The notes under the pieces are model-generated. The model saw nothing but the letters and a program-made list of their open reading frames with translations. It made no database searches and was not told the DNA's origin. A stretch of 64,000 nucleotides of DNA. Origin: Pyrrhoderma lamaoense (Eukaryota; Basidiomycota; Agaricomycetes; Hymenochaetales; Hymenochaetaceae). The stretch is taken from contig NBAZ01000006.1 of NCBI GenBank assembly GCA_002794735.1, positions 806,001-870,000 on the forward strand, in the 5' to 3' direction. Both the position numbers and the translations under genes were made by a program. Every line of letters starts with the position of its first letter. Position 1 is the stretch's first letter. Shown here piece after piece: positions 49,834 through 62,693 of this stretch.

Positions 49834-52800
49834 TGTCGTCGTCCGTAAGCGTTACCCTTATCTCCTCTTATTGACCTTTTATCCCTCAATAGTAACGATA
49901 CCTTAACGCAATTCAACGCAAAGGGCCTCGGTCCTCAGGAATGAGTAAGGGATGGGGGGGGGGGAAGAGGGAAACTGAAAGAGGTAATGTGGACGATCGA
50001 CTTTGTTTTTAAATTGCTCCTAGTTGGGATCTGAAAAGAAAAAGGAAAAAGAGAAACGATAATAAGGAGGCGAAGGAACACCGTTCACAAGTCTCCTTCT
50101 CTCTTATTCCCTCTCACCCGTTGTCGCCTTAATTCTATTGAAAGCGTTCAATTAGGCTCGTTTCTGGGAAATTGGGGGGTTAAGTTGATATTTTGCCCCA
50201 GCGATTCGAGCTCTCCGGCGATAAAATGTTTCAAAACCGTGATGAGGTATTCGTAGAATTGGTCCTGGTATAAGCAAGAAAAGATATATGATACAGTCGT
50301 TGGCCTTCAAGCTCCTTATTGCCGTTTTCAAACGAGCTTGCGACGTTCGGTATGGGATGGTATAGTATTGACGACTGATGCAGTATCGATATAAAGTACC
50401 GGGAAAGATATTGAACTGAAAATTTACGCTGATATTAGTTATAGCAAAAAGGAGTAAATGCTATCGAGGTCAATGTCAAGGTCAGAAGACAAGCGTCGAG
50501 AATCAAAGTCTAACTCTTTTCCTTACTTTCTATCCTTCCTTAATCCGTTTTCCAATCTCAACTTTTTCTCTTCTTCCTTTCCTTTCCTTTTTTTCTTTTG
50601 CCGTTCAGGAACAAGAGAGAGGAAGAAGTCGACAAGTGTTCAGCCGACGTCCTTCGCAGTTTTCGCACTTAGGAAATTAACTATGCGGGTATGCGAGCTC
50701 GGTGGAAAGATAGACGATAGGCGGGATTTGGTAGGCGATTGATTGACTCGGATTTCCCTCGTATTAGTAAACAGGACGGAGGTAAAAAGCCCAGGAAGGA
50801 AAGAAAAGTATAACAGGTAACCAGATAACCCCAAACCAAAAATCAAGAAGAGAGGTTAGTAATAAAATGAACAGGTGAGCGGGTGAGAGAGACGGGTAGA
50901 TGAACAAGTGAGCGAGGTATAGTTGATGGGGAAACACTGTAAAGAACAAGGGATTAAAGTTCCGACCAGCTGTCCGTAAAAAGAAAGAGTAGGAGTAGTA
51001 GGTCCCCAGAAAAAATAAAAAGCATCAGACTAGGTAGACAAGATCGAAGATTCGAACAGGAAAATTATGATCTAATCAACGTACGCGTGGTTATTCCTTC
51101 AATTTCTGTACTGTCCGTCTTGTGTGTGCGTATGTGTATGTAGTCTCCTGAGACTGTAGGTAGATCGGGAAAGGGAACTGGAGGTTCACGCACGTCACGA
51201 AAAGGAAGAGATACTCCTCTTCTCCTTTTTTTTTCGGAAGCGTCAGTTGAGTCGAGTACAAGTACAGGAGCGTAGCGTACTTATTACTAGCACTGTATGT
51301 GAGAAACAGTTAACAGACAAATGTGAGATAAATGTGCGTCGAGGTTCTGAGCGTGCACGCGCGTCAATTTCTAAAATTCCCAAATATTAAGCCCGTAAGT
51401 CCCTTAAGTCAAGTAATTTCCCCCGTTTTACACACGCTCCCGATGAGTTCCTTCCTCCCAAAGATTTTAAAATATATATAGCGGCGACAGCGATCCAGCA
51501 GTTTTTCAATAAAAAAAAACTAAGAAGACATCCAGAGGAGTAGTGAAGGTGTGAGAGAGAGAGCAGAGGGGAAAGCAGAAAAAAGCCAGAACCAAAAGAA
51601 GGGAGAAATTGAATCGAGGGAGGGGGAGAGAGAGGAAGAGAGAGCCGAACGTACGGTGAGGTACGCGCGGGGACGGCTAAGAGAGGGAAGCAGAAAAGTG
51701 AATGAATGAAATGGGTGAGTGGATTATACCAGATCTGGATCCATCGTGATCATCCTCAGCCATATCTGTGTACGTAAGTCAATTTGATGGGCACAACTCT
51801 TATTTTTTATATTATTTATTTCGTTTAGTTGGATTATTCATCTCACAATTCAATTCATTTTCTCTAGAATCCCCTCTCTGTCTGACACACAAGCACACAT
51901 GGTGATGAAACACCGTCAGCTGAAGCCCCCATCAAATGTGGTGTCTAGAGGGTTACTAACTACTTTTGTTATCAAATATTAATAATTTTGATGTTTAATC
52001 ATATAATCACACTAAAAGAAGAGAAGAGAGAATAGGCAATAGGAATGGAAAAAAGGTTAACGTTATTAGCACTTAAGTCAATCACAAACACTGATAGCAA
52101 CTATAACCTCCTTTACTCCTATGCCTACTATCGACAAAGTATACTATGTTATGTGTGATACTCGCAATGGTAGTAGTATTCACACATGGGCATGTAATAA
52201 CAGTTAACCTCGCTTCATCTAAATCTTGCTTGATCGAGGGCTTTATTGCCCCTCCCCCGCTTAATTCTCGTAACTCTGCTTATTCACTTCTTCCGCCTTC
52301 GCAATCAATTCGTCCGGACAGCTTTATCATTCTTATTTTATCCAAACACGTACTCTTGTAACCCAAATCATTCGATCTCTCAATCAGGACTTACCAGCAG
52401 ATCAGAGAATCTAATTTTAATAAATAATATGTAATAACTGTAAATAACCTATTAAAGACAGAAAAAAAAGGAAGGAAAGAGAGAGAAAAAAAGCCTCCGT
52501 CACGGATTCCCGCTCGGCGCCCACCCACGTTAAGCTTCCTTCCTTTTTTTCCTTTTTGATTTCTATGACTATTTATCTTTGTTACATTTATCGGAGGCAA
52601 ATATACTCCTAACATCTCTACATACCTTACATCCCTACAGAATACATTTTGATATGAGACACACTACGAGCCCTGATCGACTTTAAGCGGCCTGGCACTG
52701 GCACGGGTCGGTGTGGTCCTAGGCCCTTTGTCTTTTCTTCTTCCCTGTGTACATAATTCCCATCTGGTCCGTCTTCAACTATAATGGGATATGCAGTATC

Positions 52801-54208
52801 TTGAGGTAGACTAAGTTTGAATTGTCTTCGTGATTGTAAAGAAGCCCAAAGGCTTTAAAGGTCTTTAAGGATTACCCATTCGGTAGAGCTTGTGTTAACG
52901 TTTATGCGCCCTTTTACCCTTGACCTAAACTTCCAATAGCAGATCAAAGCCGGAAACCCAGGTGGATCACTAACCACATATCATCGGAGCTATATCACTA
53001 GGACTATATGTCCGTCATGTACACATGTATAGGTACACGTGCCGCGACGACAAACAAAGAAGATTTCGTCTTAAACGAGCCATAGCTACCGACTAAACTG
53101 ATGAAATTTGTAAGAAAAGAATGAAGAATGTGATTAAGTAAATAGTTTATGTACTGGATAGCCCACCTTGTTACGACCTCCGAAGTGGCCGAGAAAAAAA
53201 AACTCAGCCTAGATTGCATCTTTCTCTGCTACTTCTTCTACTTCTTCGTCTTCGTAATCTTCTCCTGTATTCGTTTCGTTTTCCTTAAAGCTTCTTCTCT
53301 GTCCCCTTGTACTTTCTTTTCCTCCCTTTTTTCCCTTCTTTTTTTCGCAGTTTGATTCGCCACCGGTTCGGAATGGAATCAACTGATTCTCCGCGGCCCG
53401 TCCCTCCCGACCAACCCCAATAGTACTGCATTCCGCCCTTCCTTTCTGAAAAAACTTCTCTTCTCTTCTATCTTTGTGGCTGACGGGTCTGTCTTGTAGC
53501 AGTGATAAAACATGTGATACCTTAACGTATAGATTACTGTCGGGTAATGGTAGAACTGGATAACAATGCTTGTTCGAGTAAACAACGTAACTAGATTTGA
53601 AAATGAACACAACTTTGAAAAGTAAAAAAAAAACTCCGTATTCAAGTTTCCAAAAGAAAAATGGTCATGAAGCCAAGTTATTAGTCTAACAGTCACGGAT
53701 ACCGGCGATCAATGGCTAGCCTGAGTGTTCGTCGATAATGATGAACTTCAAAACGGCCACGATTCTCATCGTTGGCTTTGACATCCATGAAACTTGAATG
53801 CATTCAACAAACATGCCAAATCTCACCATGGCAACAACAGGTCTTTGTTTCGTTTCAGATACACAAACTCCAAGCCTACATATTCATATTCATGTTTCAC
53901 ATATTACAACGTACACACCGTGACACCTTATCCCGCCGGGCCGCGACACACTCTACAACTTTATCAACGCGGCTAACAGTATAGGCTCCGTTTGATCTTT
54001 TACTCCTTCTTTGTTTTTTCTTACTCTTAGGAGAAGAGGGGCCGTCCCACCAATCTCAGAGTCGAAGACGCGCTCTACTATCTACTATTGCCACCATACA
54101 AGTGTCTATCTACTTCTACCGTCTCCAATATATGGTAAATTTTATAAACTGAACAAAACCTCAAAACTTCAATCTATATGTAACACTTTCCTAGAAAAAA
54201 AAGTCTTT
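49834..54208. other. Gene-poor region upstream of factor 2
   Basis: A G11 run lies at 49964-49974, with CT-rich and GA-rich tracts (50500-50620, 51540-51650). Probably includes the long 5' leader of factor 2. ORFs are short and shadow-like. A small minus-strand ORF beginning at ATG 51764-51766 (MAEDDHDGSRS) is followed by a GTATAA donor-like site, but I could not join it to any downstream exon in frame. Confidence 0.45.
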
Positions 54209-54770
54209 TTCTAATCAGAGCCAATCAACTTTGCGCCGCACTCTTCCAAGTTTTCAGGTCCTTTAGCTGATACAAACTCTTTGCTCAGGCTCGTATCCTT
54301 CATTCTAAACACGCTTATGTGAAAAAAGGGTGCGGGGAAGGGATAGATACCGTAGACACAGACATATAGACAGGACAACACTGACTTATCGGTACCGCAC
54401 CGGAGCCCGACTCCCGAACTCTCAACGCCGAACCCCCGAGCCCTGAGTAGATCCCCCCCCTTCTGATTAGCTTCCGCCCCCTTCCCGGAGCTGTTCTACG
54501 CACGCTTCCGAACTTTTCGCGGAAGCAAAAACTAATAAAGGTAAAACAACTAGGTTAATTTGAAGGTCAAGGTTAATACCAGAAGGATACGGGAGAGGAG
54601 AAAGTAAGGAGAGCTGAAGGAGCTTGGTGAGGGTAGGTAGTTGATACGAGGCTGCGCTGATCACGGTACTAATGCAGCTTGCACACTCGGTATTGAATTA
54701 AGGAACTCTGAAGAATAAGTTGAGATGGAGATAGAGACAGAGGTAAGGCCCGTGTTGTTGTAGCCCAGGA
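54209..54770. repeat. Diverged direct repeat, copy 1
   Basis: Pairs with 56221-56760, same orientation, offset ~2.0 kb. Shared anchors in order: CTAATCAGA, TTGCGCCGCACT, TTATCGG(T/C)ACCG followed by a CCGA-rich stretch, then CTTCCGAACTTTTCGCGG in one and CTCCCGAGCTTTTCGGGCG in the other, and an ATAGA..AGAGGT end. Judged by eye. Confidence 0.6.
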
Positions 54771-56220
54771 CCACTTTCGGTACACTGCTCAAGCTCACGA
54801 CACTTTACGTTGTATCAGTTATAGAATATCAGGATGTGAGTGTATTTGCTTCCGTATATGCTTTTGATTACTTGGTATCAGACGTTTTACGCTTTCGACA
54901 TTCTTATCGCCTTCAATTCACATCTCATAGGAGATGCTCATGCCTTGTCCCCATCTTTCCTTTCGCTTATTTCAATCCAATACTTACTTATACATTTTCA
55001 TTGATAGCATTGACATACATCCATACTTCCTGCTCCCCTTCTCGACGTCGGGTACAGTACATGACCTCATATAAATTCAACATTGTACATATATGGAATC
55101 ATCACGATGCCCCATCAATACATTTGTACTTCCTTTTACTATCAATCAGTGATTATCAAAGTCCGTATCATGATGAACTAATCACTATAGAATGATAATC
55201 ACCACCTCAATCCTTCGACCCCCCTACCCAATTACCGTGTTAGTGAGAGCCAAATATGTATAAGTAAGAACAAACAAGGGCAAATAAAGGCCAAGCAATG
55301 GGTTGTGTAGACTAAGCTTAGAAGAAGATATTATACAACATATATATATACTTGTATAATCCTGCTAGTGGCATCTTAAATTATACAGGTTAACTAATCT
55401 GAGAACTCAAGATGTCTACTCTATCGCCTCTCATTTTTATTCTTCTCATTACAGCTTCTTCCTTTTTAACTCCTTCACTCATCGAGCTTCGACACCATAT
55501 ATTTTCTTTTTTCTTCTTCATCACTTTTTCGTTCTTTGTATCATCGCCGACTCGGTTTGAGCATCTCCGCGGTCCATTGTATCCTAGAAGTGCACCCGAA
55601 AGCTTCGCTTCTCTTCTACATTAGCTTTTAAGAAGCTAATAATAATGTGAGGAAACATGTGATAATGAAGGTGTAGCCTAATACCACAACGAAAACTACG
55701 ATACTATCTCAAGTGCTTAAAGCAAGTAAACGAATTTGGGCCTTAATTCTGACTAACGAGCTCTAAGCCTAGTCAATAGTCCAACAATCGTGTATTGATA
55801 TGTGATTGTACATAGTAGGGGCCGGTTAGCCGTTAATGACGATGAAACTTTTATACAATAGGATCCATGTCGCATATATGCTTATTTCCAGACTCCCTTA
55901 CAGCTTGAACTCAAAAAAAGAAATATCAGACATGCAAAATATCAGACTACCGGCGTGACAATGCAGGTTTTCCAGAATTACCTAGATTCAAAAGATCTCA
56001 ATTAAACAAACACACATATCCAATACGACATACACATGTGTACGTCATATCCCGCTGCGGCCATTCGTTCCATTTTGCTTGCTACATATACTTTGGGGGA
56101 GAGCTTATGAGCTCCGGAACCGAAAAAAAATACAATCTAACACATTTATCTCATCTAACACATAGTCTACAACTCTTACAATCTTAAATTTCAAATCTTC
56201 GCACCGCACAACTCAAAACT
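54771..56220. other. Gene-poor segment between the two repeat copies
   Basis: AT-rich, with small ORFs (54836-55195, 55412-55624) that have no recognised domain. Nothing resembling gag, reverse transcriptase, integrase or transposase is visible. Confidence 0.5.
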
Positions 56221-56760
56221 TCTAATCAGACGACTTGCGCCGCACTTTCAAGTTTACCAATTCCCCCCCCCCCCACTCTTCCATACTACCATTGTTCTGA
56301 TTTAGTGCATCTCTATGTACTTTGGTGTTTTATGGGTAATGGGTAATAAGAGTAAACTATAGCGCTAGTTTTCATTTTTTTTTGCTACATCATGAGTAGG
56401 TTAGTATTGTTATCGGCACCGTAATTACACCGAGTTCCGACACCGACAACCGACACCGAACCACCGAGTCTAACGGTCCCTTCTTTAGTTTTTTTTTTGT
56501 TAGTTAGTGTCCTCGGAGCCGCGCTATCATACTTTGCGCCTAGCTCTCCCGAGCTTTTCGGGCGAGAATAAACATGGAACCTGAAGGAACCTCAATGGCA
56601 GCTGATCAAAACGAAAATTAAAACTGAGGGAAGAAGTTGGAGGAAGTAGAGGATAAGCCCATCATAGCGCTATGAGAACCAGGAAGTGAAAGCTGCTGAA
56701 GTAGGAATAGAAATGGAGGTGAGTTTATGTTGTCTGCTATACCAGACTGGGAGCTATGGC
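56221..56760. repeat. Diverged direct repeat, copy 2
   Basis: Second copy of the 54209-54770 module. It carries an additional C12 run at 56263-56274 and an added CCGACA-type short repetition near 56438-56460. It ends near ATGGAG followed by a GTGAGT donor-like site. Confidence 0.6.
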
Positions 56761-57967
56761 ATCCGAGTGCACCTCAACTCACCCTTGGTCAAGCCGAAAT
56801 TTAGACTGGATTTTTGGGCCAAAGCTATCTTTTTTCGTAGCATTGGACAATGTGAAGAGCCTGAGTAACAATAATTATTGCTTATTTATAGTGGTATGTT
56901 CGAAGTGTTATTTTCGGAGTTTGATCTCTTGTCTTGTACTAGGTGTCACGTCTTGGTACCTCCTCCCTACATGCTTTCACATTCCTACAGTATATGATTT
57001 CCTTCCCTTTTCACTTACAGACCATTAAACTATCCTCTCTCCCCTACTCCCAATACTCTTCCGCCCCTTCCTCTTCTCGACTCCCCAAAAACTAGCCAAG
57101 CCAGATCAAAGGGTGTACGAGGAAATTCTTCTACGTTGAGTGAGTCTCAGATGTCCATCTCCTATTCTCGGGGGATACTAGAACAATACACCGACTAAAT
57201 TCAAATCACACGACTTGGTCCTTCTTTTACTAGCATAGCATGATTATATCCAATATACGTCTCAGTATTCCCCTACGAGACCGTAAATACCTAGTTTCTT
57301 CAACGGTGATAGTATATTCGTAATGGTACCCTACAAATATCAAATTAATGAACACTGAGCATGGTGTAAATCATACTTTTAGTGGGCTCAAGTATATGCC
57401 TTTTTAATGATAATACAAATTATAACTTGCCTACGAACGAAGTATTATACACTAATATTGACGCCATCCCTTCTTGCCAAACATGCTTACCAATGAATTG
57501 AAGTGTAGTAAGTAATACAAATAGAACTGGTAACTATGTGTTGAAAGTGTACATTTATTATTATTACTACACAAGAGCGTATTTGTAATAATTTGTGATA
57601 AATTCGATGACTGATAATCATGACGCATGCTTACTAACTCACACCACACCAAGGCCGCTCACAGACGGTAGCTGTAGCTATAGCTAATACATTTTAAGAC
57701 TTTGTCATGAGACCTCTTAGAACACATCATGGCGCAATACCGTACAGCGAGCATGCAATCACTTCATCCTTTCGTTACTCACGCATCTCGGCCTCTGAGA
57801 AGGCATTTAAGCTAATATATAAAGTCCTGCATTTTTGTCAAGTTGGTCCTCACCAAGCATCCAATTTAGAGACAGAACAAGCCTAGCATTCTCATCACCT
57901 CATTCCTCACTTGCAAACTCCAATCAACCGGATTCAACTCAATTAGAAGAGCAGAGATCTAAGGGAA
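56761..57967. other. Gene-poor region and CmcJ-like gene promoter
   Basis: No supportable gene. A TATATAAA box at 57816-57823 lies 145 bp before the ATG of the next gene. Confidence 0.5.
57816..57823 (+). promoter_or_regulatory. TATA box upstream of the CmcJ-like gene
   Basis: TATATAAA at a plausible distance from the start at 57968, with CT-rich sequence between. Confidence 0.5.
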
Positions 57968-59132
57968 ATGGCTATCGAGACAGCAGACACAGTTTCCACC
58001 ACTCTCATCTACTCAATTCCTCCCGCAGACGGGTCAAAACCATTCCAGAACATCAATGCTTCTTCTATAACAGGTGAACGTGATCGTAATTACACTCGTA
58101 CAGGCTACACTGTCCAAATTGAGAACATTCGTGGAAAGGAGAGCACGGTATCGTTAGACACAACCGGATTTCAGTATGCTCATGCACCGGCCAAGCATAC
58201 GTCATTTGAAAGTGATGAAGCTGTTGAGAAGGAGTATTACCCGGAGAGTATTGAGCTGATTAAGAAATTGACTGGTGCTAGTAGAGTTGTACTTTTTGAT
58301 CACAGTGAGTATATATCCTTGTTATACTGAGTATTTCTCTCTTCACGCTCCTTCTTCCTTTTTAACCTCGTTGAAATAATTTGTATACTTCTTATCCGAT
58401 TCGAAAGCTCCCTCATCTACATATTGGCTTTCACTAGTCGCTCCGTACAAATTGCCAGTTTCCAAATCAATTCTTATACCTTCCTATATTTAAAACCCTG
58501 ATTGAATGACTAATTACTCACGAAACAACTTGACAAACAGCAATTCGTCGAAACCGCCCAGGTGAAATAGATGATACTCCACAAAAGCGCCAACCTGTCC
58601 AAGGCGTTCATGTTGACCAGACTCGAGAAGCCACTATTGCTCGTATCCATCGTCACGTTCCTGAAGACGCTGAGAAGCTCCTCCAGAAACGATTCCAAAT
58701 TATCAATCTCTGGAGACCTATTCGTCATCCGGCACTTGACTTCCCTCTCGCTTTATGTGATTACAGAAGCGTGGATGTAAAGAATGATTTGATACCGATG
58801 ACTTTGGTTTATCCTGACAGAGAGGGAGAAACTCTTCTGGTGAAGTACAATCCGGAGCATAGATGGAAGTATCTGAGAGGAATGACCCAGAGGAGATTGT
58901 GTTGATTAAATGGTGTGTCTCTTTCTTCGGCCCCCTTCCGTCTTTTTCCTCTACAGCTTACACTCTGATACTAATGATTGTACTTATCTGTATATTTTGT
59001 AGCTATGACTCAGTCGACGATGGAAGTGTTGCAGTGCTCACACCTCACACGGCTTTCATCGATCCTACCACTCCTCCAGATGCACCTTTGCGCCAGTCCA
59101 TAGAATTACGCGCACTGGTTTTCTATGACTAG
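57968..59132 (+). CDS. CmcJ/AsaB-like (GA4 desaturase family) protein; apparent 1-nt deletion
   Basis: Exons 57968-58304, 58541-58912 and 59003-59132. The family is related to the P8 (CmcJ) protein of cephalosporin 7-alpha-methoxylation and to fungal AsaB, often annotated as hydroxylase or methyltransferase; biochemical roles are poorly defined. Visible markers in order: TTGFQYAHAP, YYPESIELIKKLTGASRVVLFDH, VQGVHVDQT with a downstream RIHRH, FQIINLWRP, PLALCDYRSVD, and the C-terminal AFIDPTTPPDAPLRQSIELRAL. In exon 2 the frame breaks at CCC 58886-58888: YLRGMT is in one frame and EEIVLIK in the next. One extra C restores the family's M-T-P-E-E pattern and a 279-residue product. The domain is complete and usual in length. 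It stands alone, with no biosynthetic cluster partner nearby, so the substrate is unknown. Confidence 0.88.
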
Positions 59133-60422
59133 AATTTGGAAGTCCGATGTTGTGCTGTATACTGGAAGAAACTCAAGACGTCATAGACGCTTGACGTAAA
59201 CATTTATTCTGTGCTCGATCTTTTTTTCTCTTTTTAGCCGTCTAATGTGACTATATGCTTTCCCGCTTTCTTTACTCATCACTCCGAATTGTTGTATATT
59301 ACCATGGACTCAAATTAATACGATTGGAAACTCGAATTATATCATATTATATTATATCATATCATATCATGATAAAACAGATTAAGTCTGGACACACTTA
59401 TGGTAAGAACCGTCATCAGTGTCGGAGATATCTAGATGGTAGGGATTGGTCGATGTTTCATTACATTGTTTATGTTAATAATAGGTTTTAACCATATACT
59501 GGTACTATTCCGGATAGAAACTATCATATTGATGCTGATATCGGACGATAGTATAATACGTTTGATGTTAATGTCATAGTGTTGTTAATGCCTATGTTGT
59601 CACTATCACTACCACCATCATTATGACTTTGACCGTTTGGTTGGCTAGTATTACTGATACAGAACGTTGAACCTGTCTAATTCTACCAGTAGTACTTCCA
59701 GTGATTTTAGTCGGGATCCGAGTCTCATCAATTTTATCTATACAGTACTAGGTTATGCAAATCTCATGTGTTACAATCAACACATTATTGCTGGTTGTCT
59801 GGCATGTTGTTGATACCAAGATCAATCGTTATCTATGACTTTTTTGTATTTCATTATCAGCAGAAGTGCGATGGCTTCCTCGGCGCTCAGCGCCCAGCGC
59901 ACTCCCCTATGGAGGCGTAAGTCACAACTTGACGATGGTTATGATGATGGTGATGTTATTGGTGCCACTTATGTGGCGTAACTCTCATAGGCTAGAGGTA
60001 AACATGGGTAAGCAATGGTAAACAATGGCAAGGCAAAGGCTGGTTCAGTAGTGAATTGTTCTTAGTTTACAGAGTCAGGATATCAGGGTTATACCGGAGC
60101 TTCCCTCTTTTTTAATAAGCACCCTTTATTCGCATATCTACCAATTCCAGCCGGGTTTAGGAGAGAGAGAGAGAGAGAGAAGGGATATGACATGACTAGC
60201 CTGGATAGACAAAGGCTACCAGGACACAAGAATACGTAATCCGCAGGCCATGGAATGACGAGAAATCTGTCAGTAGATAAAGGTACTTTATAGTTCGCCT
60301 TTTAAATATGTTAGATAAGAACATAAATATAAACCAATGTCTAACCCCTCGTCAATGCCATAGTAATTAACTAGAAGTTTGAATGCTAGCCCATCCTTCC
60401 CTCAACCTATTTCTACACACGT
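59133..60422. other. Convergent intergenic region
   Basis: Lies between the 3' ends of the CmcJ-like and SUR7/PalI genes. Contains ATATC-type simple repeats (about 59335-59370), a perfect GGCGCT/AGCGCC inverted repeat at 59882-59894 and a (GA)10 run at 60161-60181. No gene seen. Confidence 0.55.
60161..60181. repeat. (GA)n microsatellite
   Basis: About ten uninterrupted GA units in the 3' intergenic region. Confidence 0.95.
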
Positions 60423-61464
60423 TTAATATCCAATCTTTCGACGCATATTCATCACAAAGCTTCCTCCAGACCCACTCCTTCCTTTACTCCCATACTCATT
60501 ATCACTCGCAATCGCGTTTCCATTCTTTTTCTCATACACATTAAATAGAGAAGCCGCAATCACCAACCAAAGCGCCACAAACGTGATCCAAAATCCTGGG
60601 GCACTACTCGCGCTGTATCCTCGTATATCTTTTATCTTACCTTTGACTTCCGCGAGGAGAGCGATGTCACAGATGAAAGCTAGGAGGGTGAGGAAGGTAG
60701 CGACGAATGGCAGGATGAGGGATACTAGATAGAGGGATGGCGAGGGTGAGGAGTTTCGGGAAGTGAGGAGGGTAGTGATGATGGAGAGGAAGGTTACGAG
60801 TGCAGCTAATATTTATTCGTATGCGTATAAGCCGTATATTTTTTAGTTACATGCACGTTGGTAGATAATTTAGATGTAAGAGAAGTGATACGTACCGACA
60901 GGGTGGATAGCAAGTCCACGAGTCCAGCTTGGACCAACAGTCCGTATAGTCACGCCAGTTTGGAAGTCAATAAATGAGAACGAGTATCCATGGCCTTTAA
61001 AAGATTTGCACCGTTAGCATACCGAATGCAACAGGGCTCAGCCTTAGGGCTGATATTAGATGCCTGTTTCAGGGAAGGATCTGGGTTACAAATCCCCTTC
61101 CCCTCGTATCTATCCATATAAGAACTCCCTTTATGACTCACCAGACTTTATACATGAGCTCCCAACAATACTGTTATACTGGCAAGATCCCCAGATTCCA
61201 AGCTGTTTACATTATGAAAAGTAAGACGTATCAAACAAGAAAACATAGTCAGTAATCCAAAACTTGGAGAGTGGGTGTATAATAACGTACTCTGAGCTGA
61301 TCGAATGCGCCAGCGGGAACTGGTAAACTCCCAGGGTTGCTTTTGACACGAGTGAAGTCCACTGCACGGAAAGTTGGGAGGGATATAGAGACGATAACAA
61401 GTAGTATCAGAGCGCAGGCGAAAAGAATGACCGACAAGGAGCACGCTTTCATAAAGCCCGGCAT
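60423..61464 (-). CDS. SUR7/PalI (Rim9-like) family membrane protein
   Basis: Exons (minus) 61291-61464, 61142-61202, 60896-60994 and 60423-60805 join in frame to 238 residues. The first transmembrane helix (residues ~9-29, VILFACALILLVIVSISL) is followed by an extracellular loop with the family signature LGIWGSCQY and a second Cys (SSCIKS). Three more helices follow: ALVTFLSIITTLL, LVSLILPFVATFLTLLAF and FWITFVALWLVIAASLF. A short cytosolic tail ends with a basic MRRKIGY. Members act in ambient-pH sensing (PalI/Rim9) or at eisosomes (Sur7). Four helices and the W-x-x-C loop fit either, and sequence alone does not decide. Introns of 86-147 nt. Confidence 0.85.
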
Positions 61465-62693
61465 TATTAACTCACTAAGCGAGAAAATAAATGAGAGAAT
61501 GGGAGAGAGAAGAGAGAAGAGGGAGAAGGAGGGAGGGAGGATGGTTCGCTCTCCTCGTATAAAAGCATCCCGTTAGTATTTTTGAAAAGTGATAATAAGA
61601 TTTTAGCTCTACATCCCGGTAGTAACAGAATAAGCCGAGGCAGTATTGAACAACTATATTTACTACTTAAAGCAGAAAGGCAATGTTCAAACCACTGATG
61701 ATGTTTATATTTGTTCCGAGGGATTATGTACCGTGAGAGTATAGAATCTGAGTAGATCAGTTGGCGCCCTCCATAAAGTTGATTAATGAAGCGGCATGGA
61801 CTACAGTTTGATATCCGCATGGAAGCTGATTTTCATCCATCCAAGTACTTCTCCTTATCCATAACTTACTGAATTGCCAATTGATTCGGCTCAAGTGATG
61901 AGAATGGGTAGGGAAAGGTCTAATCGTATGATTGCATTTACTATAGGACTCATAATCATAGGTAGCGTGTCTTAAATTGTTGGAAGTGCATATATATAGT
62001 TGCTTCAAGAAAGCTATATCTTATACTGATGCTGACCTGGTAGCTTAATTAGAAAATAGATCATCTGATATGATCTCAAACTCCAATACTTTTGGACTTC
62101 CGTTCGCCGAATATAGGTTTTCGTCCAGACTAGTATCAGGTATTAACGAATTATAGGGGTGTCCCTGTCCCTGTTGTGTTTCCTCCATATGCTCAGAGTT
62201 TTTGCTCCGTAGTATCAGCAAGATCACACAGCTGAGCGCCGATAGTGTCATTACATTTGGGAAGACACAGATATACTAGTAGTCTTAGATCTATAATGAT
62301 ATGTACCGAGGAGTAGACAAGTTTTCTTCAGCGTAAAGATAGAAATCAATGTAACTAGACAATGTCTCCAGGACCGATAGGGGAGATCCGTTCAGAGCTA
62401 CGGTCGTTACAAGAAAACAAGGCCTAAAACTAAGCACATATAGAGTATCAGTGTCAGCAGTATGGATCCCCGTATCTATGTCTTCACTTAGTTATCTCCA
62501 TATAGATATGAACAGGTGCTGATGCATAGAAATACATAAGAATTCTGACGGATTAGTAAAGCAAAAAATATCAAATATTATGCTTTACAAGATATATCAA
62601 GCTTTACCTGTGTTTAAAGAATTAGTGTATTATCAATGATGGTTGTAAGATATATAGGGATAAGATACACTTTTGATTAATGTTAAGTTATAC
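61465..62693. other. Intergenic region between SUR7/PalI and MTG2
   Basis: Holds the SUR7/PalI promoter and the MTG2 3' flank. AT-rich; ORFs 61467-62251 are short and lack domains. No RNA gene recognised. Confidence 0.5.

Noticed and set aside
43079..49906. Long plus-strand ORFs rich in Pro, Leu and Thr
   Set aside because: They are antisense shadows of the Gly/Ser-rich factor 2 exons and have no splice or start support.
54209..56760. Complete LTR retrotransposon
   Set aside because: No gag, reverse transcriptase, integrase or primer-binding site between the repeats, and repeat ends lack clear TG...CA.
61030..61105. Sequence GGGTTACAAATCCCC resembling a tRNA B box
   Set aside because: The spacing to an A box is wrong, no acceptor stem pairs, and it lies inside an intron of the SUR7/PalI gene.
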